From Aquanectria penicillioides (taxonomy: Eukaryota; Ascomycota; Sordariomycetes; Hypocreales; Nectriaceae): 64,000 nucleotides of DNA. The DNA is taken from the NCBI GenBank assembly GCA_003415625.1, contig PYIU01000007.1:3782001-3846000 (forward strand), given 5' to 3'. Below are positions 10,956 to 22,063 of the stretch, in pieces. The position numbers and the translations under genes are program-made. The number at the start of each line of letters is the position of its first letter. Position 1 is the stretch's first letter. The notes beneath the pieces are model-generated. The model was not told the DNA's origin and searched no databases. It worked only from the letters and a program-made list of their open reading frames with translations.

Positions 10956-11901
10956 TTATCTGTTATACTCACTTCCAATAACACCGTTCACAGGGATATC
11001 AATCGAGGTGGTGTAGCTGGCCGCCTCGCTAAGGAGATAGACGTAGGCACCACCCAGCTCCGCAACCTTGGCCAAGCGAGGCATTCCTCCGTAATACTTG
11101 AGCTGCTGCTCCCAGTCAGGCTGCTGGGGAACCCAGTAAGTCATGGCAGTCTCAACAAGACCTGGCGACACTGAGTTGACGCGAATGCCGTACTTGGCCC
11201 ACTCCATGGCCAGGGTGTGGGTCATGTTTCGAACACCAGCCTTGGAGGCACCGTATGGGGCAGAGGGCACTCGCTTGTTTGGTCGGTATGAGGCCATGGA
11301 GGCTGTGAAGACGACAGATCCCTTGATACCCAGCTTGATAAAGGCACGAGCAGCAGCTCGAGCAGTATAGAAAGCGCCGAAAAGCTGCTGCAGGTCAGCA
11401 CGCAGAATGGAAAAGGAAGATTTCGCTGTTCAGACATACGTTGATGGCAAAGAGCTGATGGATTTCTTCCTCGGTAAAGTCAAGAGCGGCCTTGTGGTTA
11501 GTTCGGCCAGCATTGACTACCATGCCATGAATGGCACCAGACTGCTCAATGATCTTGTCCACCGCAGCAGTAATGCTCGCCTCCTTGGTAGAGTCGGCCT
11601 GGAGAGCCTTGATTCTTCCGGGATACTTCTTCTCGGCCTCGGCAAACTCCTCACCAGGCTCTGCCAGATCAATAGAATAAACAACCTCAGCACCGTTGTC
11701 AAGGCAGCACTGGGCAACACCCAGTCCGATTCCTCGGTTGGCACCAGTAACTACAATTAGATGGTTAAACCGGTTTCTCGCATATATTCAGCGAAAAAAT
11801 GAACACATACTTGCAATAACTTTTCCAGCGAGGCTAACTTGAGTCTGGACGTGGAGGGGAGCAGGCACTGAACCCTCTGCGTTGGTGGCGGATGTGCTCA
11901 T
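10956..11901 (-). CDS. Short-chain dehydrogenase/reductase (arabinitol-DH-like)
   Basis: Intact SDR of 277 aa from exons 11901-11811, 11750-11440 and 11387-10956. Features in order: a 20-residue polar head, KVIAITGANRGIGLG (NAD(P) motif), AIHGMVVNAGRTNH, VVFTASMASYRP (Ser of the triad), YGASKAG (catalytic Tyr-x3-Lys), RVNSVSPGLVET, and a C-terminal SEAASYTTSIDIPVNG. It probably reduces a sugar or polyol, or another small ketone, in the cytosol; the substrate is not visible. The stop used here is at 10956. An alternative is a final intron beginning at the GTGAGT just before it, which would end the protein GVIGIC a few dozen bases further on. Its neighbour at 9513-10413 is a dead SDR, but the two are not close copies. 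Confidence 0.88.
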
Positions 11902-12853
11902 GTTGGATGAGGAGAGATGTGAATAATTGGTCAGAGATTTGGTGGTGGTTGGAGGGGAAGCAAGTTGAAGTATGCAATGACAATGAACCAAAGACGATCT
12001 GAAAAAGAGAGCGGTGGAAGAGTGCGAGATGGCTGTTTAAGAAGATAATCAGTGAGCTACAACTTACACGGCATTCTCTTTGACCAGCCGATCAGATCTC
12101 TAACAGGCGACACACTTTATGCGCAAATGAGCCCACGATGGTGCAGTATCCCCCGCGATGCATGATCTGTGGATACCACTAAACGTCAGCGTATCCACAG
12201 TGAACCTCGAGACGCGGTTGCCCACGAGACGAGGGCATCACACACACTTGCAAAACAGTTATTGGACAATCGGGAGTTGATGGCTGCTGATTGAAATCAA
12301 GTTCATGTATTTTCTGAGAAATTATAGGATATAGTGACATAAATTCGCTCATAGTTGTACTTGAAGAAGCGGAAAAGACGGGAGCTGTCTGTGGGTATAT
12401 CAGGGAATATCTTCGTCACGGCCAGGTTTAAAATCGAGAAACAATTAGCATTTCAACTAGTCGACAGGAAAATATCATACAATCACCCCCAAAAATTACC
12501 ATTCTATCTATTAAAGGTATATTTAGATAGTATATGCTCTCTTGGTTCCCATGTGTCACCTTGGCCCCGGTATGAATCGGCCAGATCTACATCTCCGCTA
12601 GACTCCCTGGAGTGAGGCAATCGCACCGCAACATGGGGCGCCAGCACTTGTTGGTGGGCTTGTAGCCAAATGGACGGGGTGCCGCATAAAAGTTGTGCAA
12701 ACTCCGCATGCTGTGATCCTTGACGTTGCAAAAGATATGATGGCTTGCAATTGTTGATCTCGCCTCAATGGAATCTGCTTTTTGCCGAGAACTCACCTCC
12801 ACTGTTCTTCTGACTTGAGCTCCAACCAGCCAGCTCAAAGAACAAGCATTTAT
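11902..12853. other. Bidirectional promoter region
   Basis: About 950 bp between the minus-strand SDR and the plus-strand regulator pseudogene. No coding signal was recognised. Short open frames at 12355-12615 and 12504-12731 lack any family pattern. Confidence 0.5.
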
Positions 12854-15060
12854 ATGACGGCTGGCCCCGAAGTGGCTACCCAGGCAGGGCCTCGCCTCAC
12901 TCGTAATCGGCTGTGCCGCGGCAAGGGTCTGACGAAGAAGACCGGATGGTAAGTAACAAATCATCCCCAACAGATCACCGAAATTCCGGATCACTAACCA
13001 TAGAAGCCTAACCCGTCGTCGTCGGCATGTGAAATGCAATGAAGCTAAACCCAGGTGCGGAGGGTGCGCGAAGCGGTATGTGACCTGAGTCTATGAGACT
13101 CAGCAAAGCAAATATGCATCCCTCTCAAGCAATCACGAATCACACACGACAGAATTGGGAGTTATAAGTTCTTCTTGTAACCGAATTAGGAGTGAAGAGA
13201 ACCCTAGTACTGTCGCGTTTGAGCCCATACTCCCCGAGGTTGCTATCAATGAAGCATGCGACTCTGCTCGGAATCGGCAACAAATAGCACCTGCGCCTGA
13301 TGCATCAAAACCTATATCACATATTACAAGGCTTAAGGGGAGTTTGACCTTTTTTGTTGGCACCGAAGTGTTGGATGGAGAAGTTTCTATCGCCAAAGAG
13401 GCTCTCCAACTCATCCACTGGCCACGGGGTTGATACAAGCAGCGCCAGGTGGCTCGGCTTACTCTTGGAAGATGCGGTCTTGAGCTATGTCATAATTCCA
13501 GACATAGACTTTGAGTACGCTGGCCTGGGAACATTCGGCAGCTCGAACGCTCAGACGCCAAATTCGAGATCAGCTTCGGAGCCACAAACGCCTGCCCTGA
13601 GGAATTTCGAAGCCATCTACTGCATCACATGCAAATAACTTCAAACGCATCTTTACAAGAACGGCTACCTCAATTGAAGAGAGATCAAATATCAGTGAAG
13701 CAGGCCTGGCACTCGGCAAAGTCCGTCAAAATGAGCTCCCAAGAATGTAAATTATTTCAACATTTCGTGAAGCACATCAGGTAATGGGCAAGTCAGCTTG
13801 ATCTCTTTCACTTCCGCCTTCCCGTGCAATATTTCACCTTTCAACTGAACCAGTCCCATTATGTGCCTAGTATTTGGAGACACATAGAGTTGTTCGAGCC
13901 AAAGAAGCCCTTTGGGACGTTCCTACCACACCTCGCTGGAAGTTTTGCATGCAACGATCCCTTCTTCACGATTGCGTGTTGACAATAAAAGATGCACAAT
14001 TTTGGCCTCACGAACACAACCCTGACCCTCTCGGCGAGAAGTCTCTCCCTTAATATTGGTAACCCATGCGACCAGTCACAATTTGGCCGACCTGAGCCGA
14101 ATGATGCCATCAGATATTACTATAAAGCATTGCATTACGGCCAAGAAGCCATGAAGTATGACACATACAATGTAAGCCTGGAGCTTCTTGCAATCTCAAT
14201 AATAATCTCCGCATACGAAATGCTCGGTGGATCTAGCACCGACTGGGAGAGATATCTCAAAGGGGTTTCTGGATCCAGCGCTCACAAGTCCTCCATGGCG
14301 ATTCTGGAGGCCTCAGACAAGGGGTTTGTGGCTGTGTCAAGATGGTTGGGCTGCTTTTCGAGAGGAGAGGAAGCCTTTGACGTTCTGGAGACCAACCAGG
14401 CCATTCGATGTGTTGGATCCTTGCGAGCTAGCGGTGAGATCCGTGTACCTTTTCGCTCAAGCGGTCAGCTTCTGCTCCAAAGAGGAAAGAGAAGAGAACA
14501 GAAGCGATTTATCCCTGTGAGCATCAAAAGCCGATGCCTTGATGGAGAATTGGAATGGTTGGAAGCGGCACTTGAATGTGGAGTTTGAATTTCTCCCTGT
14601 TTCTAAGGATCAAAAGAGGCGTTCCCGCCAATATGGGTCCACACCCCTTCTTTCGGTGAGTCTAAACAACGCAGCTTTACATGAGTCATTAGTGACGAAA
14701 CAGCAGCCGTGGCCTTGCAACTATACCATTGCACTATGGTTTTAATATCTCTTCATCGGCCCGTTGTCGGTGGCATAGGGGGTTATTTAGAATAAAAGGG
14801 AATGGTTGAGCAATGTATCATGACGATATGCGGGATAGCAACCATGCTGACTGATTATGCCTCGGGTGTCATGTCAGTTCAATGTGTTTTCATCGGTATG
14901 TTCCTTCTTTGAAAATTGATTCATTTCTTCTGATGTAGCTAGCATGTCGGCTGAAGAGGAAAGATAGCGCGCTGCTATTCTTCAGATATTAGAGGATTGC
15001 CGGCAGCGAACTGGTTGGCCTGCAAAGTCTCTCGGAGACGAGCTGTCCCGAATTTGAGAG
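12854..15060 (+). pseudogene. Decayed Zn(II)2Cys6 transcription factor (ARCA-like)
   Basis: A fungal binuclear-zinc regulator that has lost coding capacity. Exon 1 (12854 to about 12945) ends KKTGC before a GTAAGT. Exon 2 gives RRRRHVKCNEAKPRCGGC, where the second zinc cysteine is Arg (TGT to CGT would explain it). Later blocks typical of the middle-homology region follow in scattered frames: KLFQHFVKHI (13745), YYYKALHYGQEAMKYDTY (14115), EMLGGSSTDWERYLKGV (14218), FWIQRSQVLHGDSGGLRQG one frame over, then WAAFREERKPLTFWRPTRP and AQAVSFCSKEE (14365-14500) in the third frame, VEFEFLPVSKD (14577), ICGIATMLTDYASGVMS (14828) and ILEDCRQRTGWPAKSLGDEL (14990). Several frameshifts and the broken finger exclude function. 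This is a relic of a pathway-type regulator. Confidence 0.85.
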
Positions 15061-15900
15061 AGGTTTGACGCATCCGTAAAGTAAGCACCTGGAATTCATC
15101 ATGACCAAGTTTTTTGGCCTAGGATGCACTGCATCCTCCGTCCTAGGAACGACATGGAGTATTTATTCACCAGAGTGCATTGACTCATTTCTTGGCCCAG
15201 ACTGACAGGCTTTGTTGTCGTATAATAGTGACGCTGCTGCCTGCTTTGAGGTGAATGCCGTTGTGAACGATCTTGGTTCAGGTCGGATGTCTTGTCCCTG
15301 ATCGTTAGATTGTAACGTAACAACCAAGCAACTAAAGCTGATTCTGGGACACAGCCATGATCCGTATTCGAACGGTGGCTGAATCTTAAATATATGCTCA
15401 TAAATGACACTGCTCAAACTGTACGTAGCTCGTGTGAGGCGAACGACATTTTAACCGAAGTTGTTGCTTCTGTCTGCCTTACCCAATGAAGAAGCCAAGG
15501 TGTAAAAGCTGGTGATTGGCGGCATCGTATAAATGACATTTGGCTCGGCTTCGTTTGAGCCGATTATTAGCCTTCATTGGCTCGGGCCTCTCCATCTCCC
15601 CTCTTGGCACCTAAAATAACTGGAACCTTTGTCTAACGGCTCGCACGATGCCGCTTGCGGTCCTGGCGGTACGGCTAAAAAGCGCCATCTGGCACCGCCT
15701 CACCGGTTTTGACACGCCCTTCACATCATAAAATTTGCTTTGACTGTGTAACTCCTGCGAGCATTGACAATCATGTTACATATAGGACGTTGCCAGTTTG
15801 TACCGGAGACCTCAGATGATTTAAAACCTCTTTCCGGCATCTAGATGACATTGTTGTAGCGCCTCGCTCCTCTCTGAGATGCCCGCAAGCTGCCGTAGCC
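15061..15900. other. Intergenic spacer
   Basis: About 840 bp between two regulator genes. No protein-like frame was recognised; the small minus-strand frames near 15100-15420 look random. Confidence 0.5.
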
Positions 15901-17689
15901 ATGTCAGAGGGAAAGAAGAAGTGGACAAGGGCCAAAGCCCCTAGAGTCAGAACTGGGTGCATTACATGGTAGGTAAACGAGGACAGTGCGAATGTCTATG
16001 CTTGGTCTCTTCCCATGACGATGGTGTTAACGGTCTCCTAGCAAGTTCGTCATATGAAATCTTGAATCTTGAATCGATGTGCAATTTACTCATATTGGTC
16101 TTAGAATCCGCCACTTGAAATGCGACGAGCGAAAACCAGCCTGCCAAAGATGCGAGAAAGACAGGCTCAAGTGCGATGGGTACTTGGCCAACCCTATCCG
16201 GCAGAACCAAACTAAAAGGAAGCCTCATGCAGAGGCCATGCAACAACTGCAACCATCACGCAAGGTCTGGAACGACCAAGAGATTCTTGTCCGCCCTTGG
16301 ATGCCATACGACATTACGGCGTTGCCCACCGAACGGGAATTGTTTCACCACGTTAGGACCTGCACCGTGGAAGACCTAAGGACTTCGTCAACTCCCTCCG
16401 ACTTTTGGCAGACGTACGCTCTTCCATTGGCTCATACCATGACGCCTATCAAATACGCCATATGTGCGTTGGGCGGGGCGCACAAGTATTTTAAAGCCAA
16501 GAGTATACCTATACAGTCTTGCCAAACTGCGTCATACGTTGATGGGCTTGAATCCATTGCATTGCAGCAATACAATCAAGCAATCCGCCACATCAAATGC
16601 TTCATGAATACTCCGTCCCAAGAAAATTTGCAAGTAGTACTCACTTGCTGCGTTATTTTTATTTGCTTGGAGAACATTCAAGGGCATTATTCTTCGGCTC
16701 TGGGACACCTGCGAGCAGCAGCAACTCTAATCACATCACTTCGCAAAACCACGCAACCCAACTCTTCGAATGCGGCAGAAGGCACCCAAGGAGACGTTGG
16801 GTTACCTAAATTCCTGGATGATGTCCATGGAATGTTGTGTCGGCTGAATGAAGACATAGCCTTCTTTGTCGGCAATGCCGTGGTGCCCGAGCTAATGCTT
16901 CAAGGTCCTGATAATATCGAAGTCGAATATCCCATAAAACCCTTTGATTCTGCCGCTGCCGCCGAGGAATCGTTGCATAGAATCGAACGAGTTTTTAGTG
17001 CAAGATGCTACCTTGAGATGCAGAGCTCACTGGACATGGCTTCAAGGTATTACGAAGATGTGGTCAACGAACCCCAGTGTCATGTTCCTTCACCAGCACT
17101 TGACACTGGGCTATCTTCAATCATGCCGTATATGAACTATTGGAACGCTAGACTTGATCTCTTCCTTCATCAAGTCGATTGGACAACAATTTCAAGAAAA
17201 GAGAGTCTAAGCATTGACACGCTCTTACTCCATCAATTGATGTGGAGTTCGATAATGAAACCCGGATTCATGAATGAAGGGCTTGAGCGGGGTGATTGTG
17301 AGAAATTACTCAAACTAGCCGGTTCGATTGCTGGGCCGAATGCATCCAGTACGTCTGCAGTCTTTACGTTTGATGCAGATTTGATCCCAACATTATCAAA
17401 TGTCTGTTCATTATGTGAAGATGAAGATATACAGCAGAGAGGTGTCAAACTTCTTCGATCGCTGAACAGGAGAGAGGGTATTTGGGACAGCAACGAGATG
17501 GCGGATCTCTTCGAATCCCTGCACATCGCAAGGCAGACGAACCTTATCCCTCCGGAAATCATCGACGAGGGACTCCCGCAAATGGCAAAAGCACTTTCAT
17601 CTCTAAGGCTGTCGAAATCATCAATATCCAAAGAGCTACTAGAATTGGGACAGGAGTCTATTCCTCAAACACCAGCTAGTCACGAATAA
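15901..17689 (+). CDS. Zn(II)2Cys6 transcription factor, finger interrupted
   Basis: Fungal regulator of the Zn2Cys6 family. Exon 1 (15901-15968) encodes MSEGKKKWTRAKAPRVRTGCIT, with the first zinc cysteine, and stops at a good GTAGGT. Exon 2 (from 16105) resumes with IRHLKCDERKPACQRCEKDRLKCDGY, containing the last four cysteines, followed by a 500-residue regulatory region (Fungal_trans_2-like, with a Leu/Ile-rich helical core) open to 17689. Joining at the only sensible 3' site (TTAG at 16101-16104) gives TGA exactly where the second zinc cysteine should be. Relatives read CRIRHLKC, so three bases appear lost at the acceptor. Either splicing is unusual, or this allele makes only a protein without a DNA-binding domain. 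The long intact second exon suggests recent damage or an error. It converges with the FAD monooxygenase gene. Confidence 0.75.
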
Positions 17690-17988
17690 AATCATGATAG
17701 ATTTGGGCTAGAGCATTTGAGGCGAAAGAGAAAATACACGAGATCCTTTTCTGCTCCGTCCTATCATGGGCGCGAAGCTCTGGGTGTGTAAAACCAGTCA
17801 GCGGCAGTGGAGCACTTAACGTGTGGTTTTGAATACACGGAGCAACCATGTTAGCCAGGATCAAGGTTCAATTAGGGATATCGGATAAATCAATCAAATA
17901 CAATGCAAATGAGAGTCTCTATGGTAGAAATAGGTACATGAAATAGCAAATATGGCTTTTCGACAAGACGCCTCATGAGACGCCCCAT

Positions 17989-19499
17989 CTACGGCCAGAA
18001 ACCGCCCTCTGGAGGAGGTACGGCGACCTCATCAAGGCTGCCAAAGACGCCGTTCTTAATGTCATTGGCAACCTTGGGAAACTGCTCCTTGGCAAATTCC
18101 AGTGGATCCCAAGGCTTCAGCTTGGGCCATCTTCTCTTCGCAAACGAGTCTGCATTTGCCTCAATGTCTTCCCAGGGAGTTTTGTAGAATGCGTCTCGAT
18201 TTACTTGTCCACTCTTATGAACTGCGTTTGAACGATGATATCGAATTCGCTGGGTTGCATCCAGAGCAAGTCTGACATCGCCATTACAGCTCTCAAGAGC
18301 GTGAGCCAACGTAACAGAGTCTTCCAATGCTTGGGATGCTCCCTGGCCGGCGGTTGGCAAGTTTGCGTGAGCGGCATCGCCAATCAGGATCGTTCGACCT
18401 CCGCTACTAGTCCACTTGTCAATTGTCGGTCTATAAACCAGCTTGAAATCAATGGTCTTTCCAACAGGAGTGGCTTCCAGGATTGCCCGTGCATCTGCGC
18501 CAGTGAACGGCTCCATCCATGCTGCAAGGTGTTCCCGATCTGCAATGTTGGAGTTGGACCAGCCCTCTTCAGAGGCCTTGTCGTCCTGTTTTCATTCATT
18601 GTTAACGCCTGCTCCAGCAAGTGAAGCTATTATTTCCAACTTACAGGGTGGATCAAAACCCAGGCGACATCTTCGCCGTTGTTCCAGACAAAGGCCATCA
18701 TTGACAGGTTGTCATACATCCAGAATCGAACAAGATCTTTATCTGGATAGATAAGGCCATGGCGCCGAAGGAGTTCCTTTGACGCATCGTCTGTCTTGAA
18801 GAAAGACCTGAACACTGCCCATTTGCTGTCGGTGTTTTCCTCATCTTCATCGAAGAGTCCAAGGACTTGCTGCCGCGCAATAGACCTCGGACCATCTGCG
18901 GCCACAACACAATCGGCCCAAAGCGTCTCGCCAGTCGAGAGCACCACCCCGGCTTTCTTGTCGTTTTCAAGGTACGCAACAACACCAACACCAATGCGAA
19001 TATCTGGGACGAGAGACTTTGCGTAAGCGAGAATGATTGAATGCAACTTGCCTCGGTGTCCCGCATAGGTGATGTCGTGCTCAAACTCGTCTCTCGCCCA
19101 GCAGACCTCGGTCAGGTATTTGCCATCGTACTTGTGGACTTCCATCGCTCTGATCTTACTGCAGCCAGTGTCATGGATCTCTTGGCCAACCTTGCCGCCA
19201 TTCCAGGCTTTGATGATACGACCCGCATTTGGGAAGATGTCAAGAATATCTAAGCAAATGATTGGTGAGCATTTAGGAGCACCGTTTATGCAGATTTTGA
19301 TGAACTGATCACTAGAGGACCAATCGCATGAAGATCAAGGAAATTAAACTTGGATCGACATACCTCCCTGGCTGTTAGAGTCGGGATATTTTTCAATCAC
19401 TGTAACCTGCATGCCACGGTTGGCGCACTCGATGGCGGTGCTGAGCCCTCCGAACCCAGCACCAACGACGAGGATTTTCAAAGGGCTTTGTGCTGCCAT
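17989..19499 (-). CDS. FAD-dependent aromatic-ring-type monooxygenase (salicylate hydroxylase-like)
   Basis: Flavoprotein monooxygenase of the PHBH fold, 445 aa, from exons 19499-19364, 19249-18645 and 18585-17989. Features: N-terminal LKILVVGAGFGGLSTAIE (FAD ADP-binding GxGxxG), DGPRSIARQQ (the DG motif that contacts FAD and NAD(P)H), and RTILIGDAAHANLPTAGQGASQALEDS (GD motif for the FAD ribityl). There is no membrane anchor, so it is probably cytosolic. It inserts one oxygen atom into an aromatic or enolic substrate using NAD(P)H and O2; the specificity cannot be read. It starts 562 bp from and divergent to the PLP enzyme, sharing a promoter, which suggests a common pathway. All introns are canonical and no defect was seen. 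Confidence 0.92.
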
Positions 19500-19794
19500 T
19501 CCGCATATACCAAATAAAGAAGCTCTATGATCAGTGTATTCCTTTTAGTAAAATTAATCTCTTTGTATCAGAGCGATGAGAACGATCTAGCTGTGCGAGA
19601 CTGGTGATGAAATAGTTTTTGCCTCTTGTTCTCTTGACCTAGCACCATGAACTCATGCCATCGGACATGGCACCACTTCGTCAAGACTGGAGCCATTTCG
19701 TCGGTGTTTCTCATCCGAAATGCTGTCTAAAATTGGTAGCGCTTTGTTTGCAGAGATTGTTAGGCCGAGATCTCCAGCGCATTCGTTTCCTTCT

Positions 19795-19850
19795 CGGATG
19801 CGGCGGCCGAGCAATCCGCGATTGAACCCGCGGCCCATCGGACGCCGCCT
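19795..19850. promoter_or_regulatory. CGG/CCG-rich stretch in shared divergent promoter
   Basis: Within the 562-bp divergent promoter this stretch carries many CGG and CCG triplets in direct and inverted orientation (for example CGGATGCGGCGGCCG and CGGCCCATCGGACGCCG). Zn2Cys6 regulators bind paired CGG triplets, and two such regulators flank the region. Binding is an inference. Confidence 0.35.
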
Positions 19851-20061
19851 TGAGTCGGGTTTGGAGTTTAACTGGGTATTTTCAACCGCGTTGAAAGCCT
19901 TCTGAATCAACTGAGGTAGGCTTTCAATCTTTCATATCGTGAACCAAAAAAATTTATTTACCACTTGGGTTCTTACTCGGGTAGTACGTATCATTGACCA
20001 ACCCGTTTGAAGGCCAAAAGTGTATGCTCTTAACGATTCAACCGGTTTCCCAAAATTCACG

Positions 20062-21435
20062 ATGGAAAGTCCAATGAAGGAAGACCAGGGCTCTGTACAT
20101 GTGCCCAAGTTTGAGACACTCCAGGTTCATGGAGGCCAGACACCAGACTCGGCAACCCTGGCTCGAGGTGTTCCCATCTACCAAACATACGTCTTCAATT
20201 TCGAGAGCTGCGCACATGCGGCTGAACTCTTTGCTCTCTCCAAGGAAGGAGAAATAGCAACTAGGACAGGCAACCCAACAACTGCGGTAGTTGAGCGCCG
20301 AGTTGCTGCCTTAGAGGGCGGAGTTGCCGCAGTGGCAGTGTCGTCTGGACAAGCTGCCGTGTTCATGACAATGGCATCCCTTGTCTCTCAGGGAGACAAC
20401 ATTGTTGCCACACGGCATTACTATCATGGCGCATACAACCAATTCAACTTCTTATTTCCCGAGTTCGGGGTAGAGTGTCGCGTCGTCGAGGAGACAGCCG
20501 AGGCAGTCAAAAACGCCATTGATGAAAGAACCAAGGCGGTTTACATCGAGACTATTGGCCACCCCAAATTCAACGTTCCAGATATTGAAGCTATTGCAGA
20601 GGCTGCCCATGCAGGTGGTGTTCCCCTTGTCGTGGATAACACTGTTGGAGCTGCCTATTTCTGCCAGCCAATCAAGTTTGGGGCAGATATCGTTGTGGCA
20701 AGCATGAGTAAATGGCTTGGAGGCCACGGGAGCTCCACTGGCGGAATCATCGTGGATTCGGGAAATTTCGACTGGAAGGCTGCGCCTCGATTTAGCCAAT
20801 TCAACCAGCCATGTGCAGGGTTTCACGGCTTGAATTTTGCTGAGACATTTGGGCGTGAAGCCTTCAGCTGGCGCATTCGGGGCCAACTTCTCCGAGATGT
20901 AGGGTCTTGTTTGTCACCCTTCAACAGCCAACAGTTTATTCTTGGATTGGAAACCCTGAGTCTCAGATGTGAACGTCATGCTGAGAACACCATTGCACTA
21001 GCTCGCTGGCTTGAGAAGCATAAGAATGTGGAATGGGTGTCTTACCCCGGCCTTCCCAACCACCCACATCATCACTTGGCACAAAAGTATCTCCCTCGGG
21101 GGGCTGGAGCAGTTTTGATGTTTGGGATCAAGGGCGGTGCAGATGCGGGAGAGCAATTGATCGATAACTTCAAACTGATTTCCAACAACGCTGGGTGAGT
21201 ATTCCAACACTGTCCCCCTGTTGACTTCTTGCTAACTGCTTGCAGCTACGGTGACGCCAAGACGACGGCCATGCATCCATGGTCTACAACACATAAACCT
21301 ATGCTGCCCCAGGAAAAGATTGATTTGGGCGTTGCGCCGGAAATGATTAGAGTGTCTGTTGGCATCGAGCATATAGATGACATCATGTACGACATCGAAG
21401 AGAGTATGGCAGCTAGTCCTGCGGTTCCAAAATAG
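20062..21435 (+). CDS. PLP-dependent O-acetylhomoserine sulfhydrylase-like enzyme
   Basis: Cys/Met-metabolism PLP enzyme (gamma-replacement family), 440 aa, in two exons (20062-21194 and 21246-21435). Landmarks: [11 protein letters not shown] at the N-terminus, [43 protein letters not shown] (Lys that forms the Schiff base), and a conserved C-terminus with [19 protein letters not shown] and [13 protein letters not shown]. In primary metabolism this family makes homocysteine from O-acetylhomoserine and sulfide. Family members in secondary-metabolite clusters (Fub7 of fusaric acid is the named case) instead use carbon nucleophiles to build pipecolate or picolinate precursors. The divergent pairing with an FAD monooxygenase and the nearby P450, SDR and regulators favour a cluster role, but sequence alone does not decide. 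The start is at the first ATG in frame; a GTG upstream was ignored. Confidence 0.92.
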
Positions 21436-22063
21436 CCTGATACCACATTAGCTTGAGATAATAAAGGAATGAACCTGACCACCCATATTTAAATATGATA
21501 AAATTTGACCATCGTGCGAGAAAATATACGCGGAATCACAGTAGGATGCTTGTGTTGGCCATCCAAACCTCTGGAAATTGCTGGACCATGCAGGTAATTT
21601 AGCCTTATCAGCCAGGACTTCTCCTCCATCATTCATACCACCTAGTCACTGATCCAGGGCCTATCTCTCTATGCCACCAATATATTCTTGTTCTCTAGTC
21701 ATATTTGCAAACCAGAAACTGGTTCATCACGATTGACTTTCTTCACGCACAAATTTTGATGGAGGTGTGGGTGCGGATGGCCGGACTGCTCACTTCGGAC
21801 CCCAACCGCGTCGTCCATCTCTCTCGGAAACTTCGGCCGAGGCAATATTTGGTCCAATCTTATCCATTTCCCGATTCTTTCTAGAAATAAATCGATAACG
21901 GCGAAAGAATACCCCATGTTGGCATTACGGAAAGAGATAAGGGCAAGCCGCATACATAATGCATTCAAGCCACCTTGAGTAGCCACGGAGGTTGGTCTAG
22001 CAGTGGCGAAAGCATTTATCTGAGCTCTGACATTGAAAAGTGCCCGAAATTGCTGTCGATAAA
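21436..22063. other. Intergenic spacer
   Basis: 630 bp between the PLP enzyme and the P450, on the same strand. No coding or repeat signal was recognised. Confidence 0.5.

Noticed and set aside
12355..12731. Short frames on both strands in the SDR/regulator promoter
   Set aside because: Overlapping on both strands, with no domain and no intron signals.
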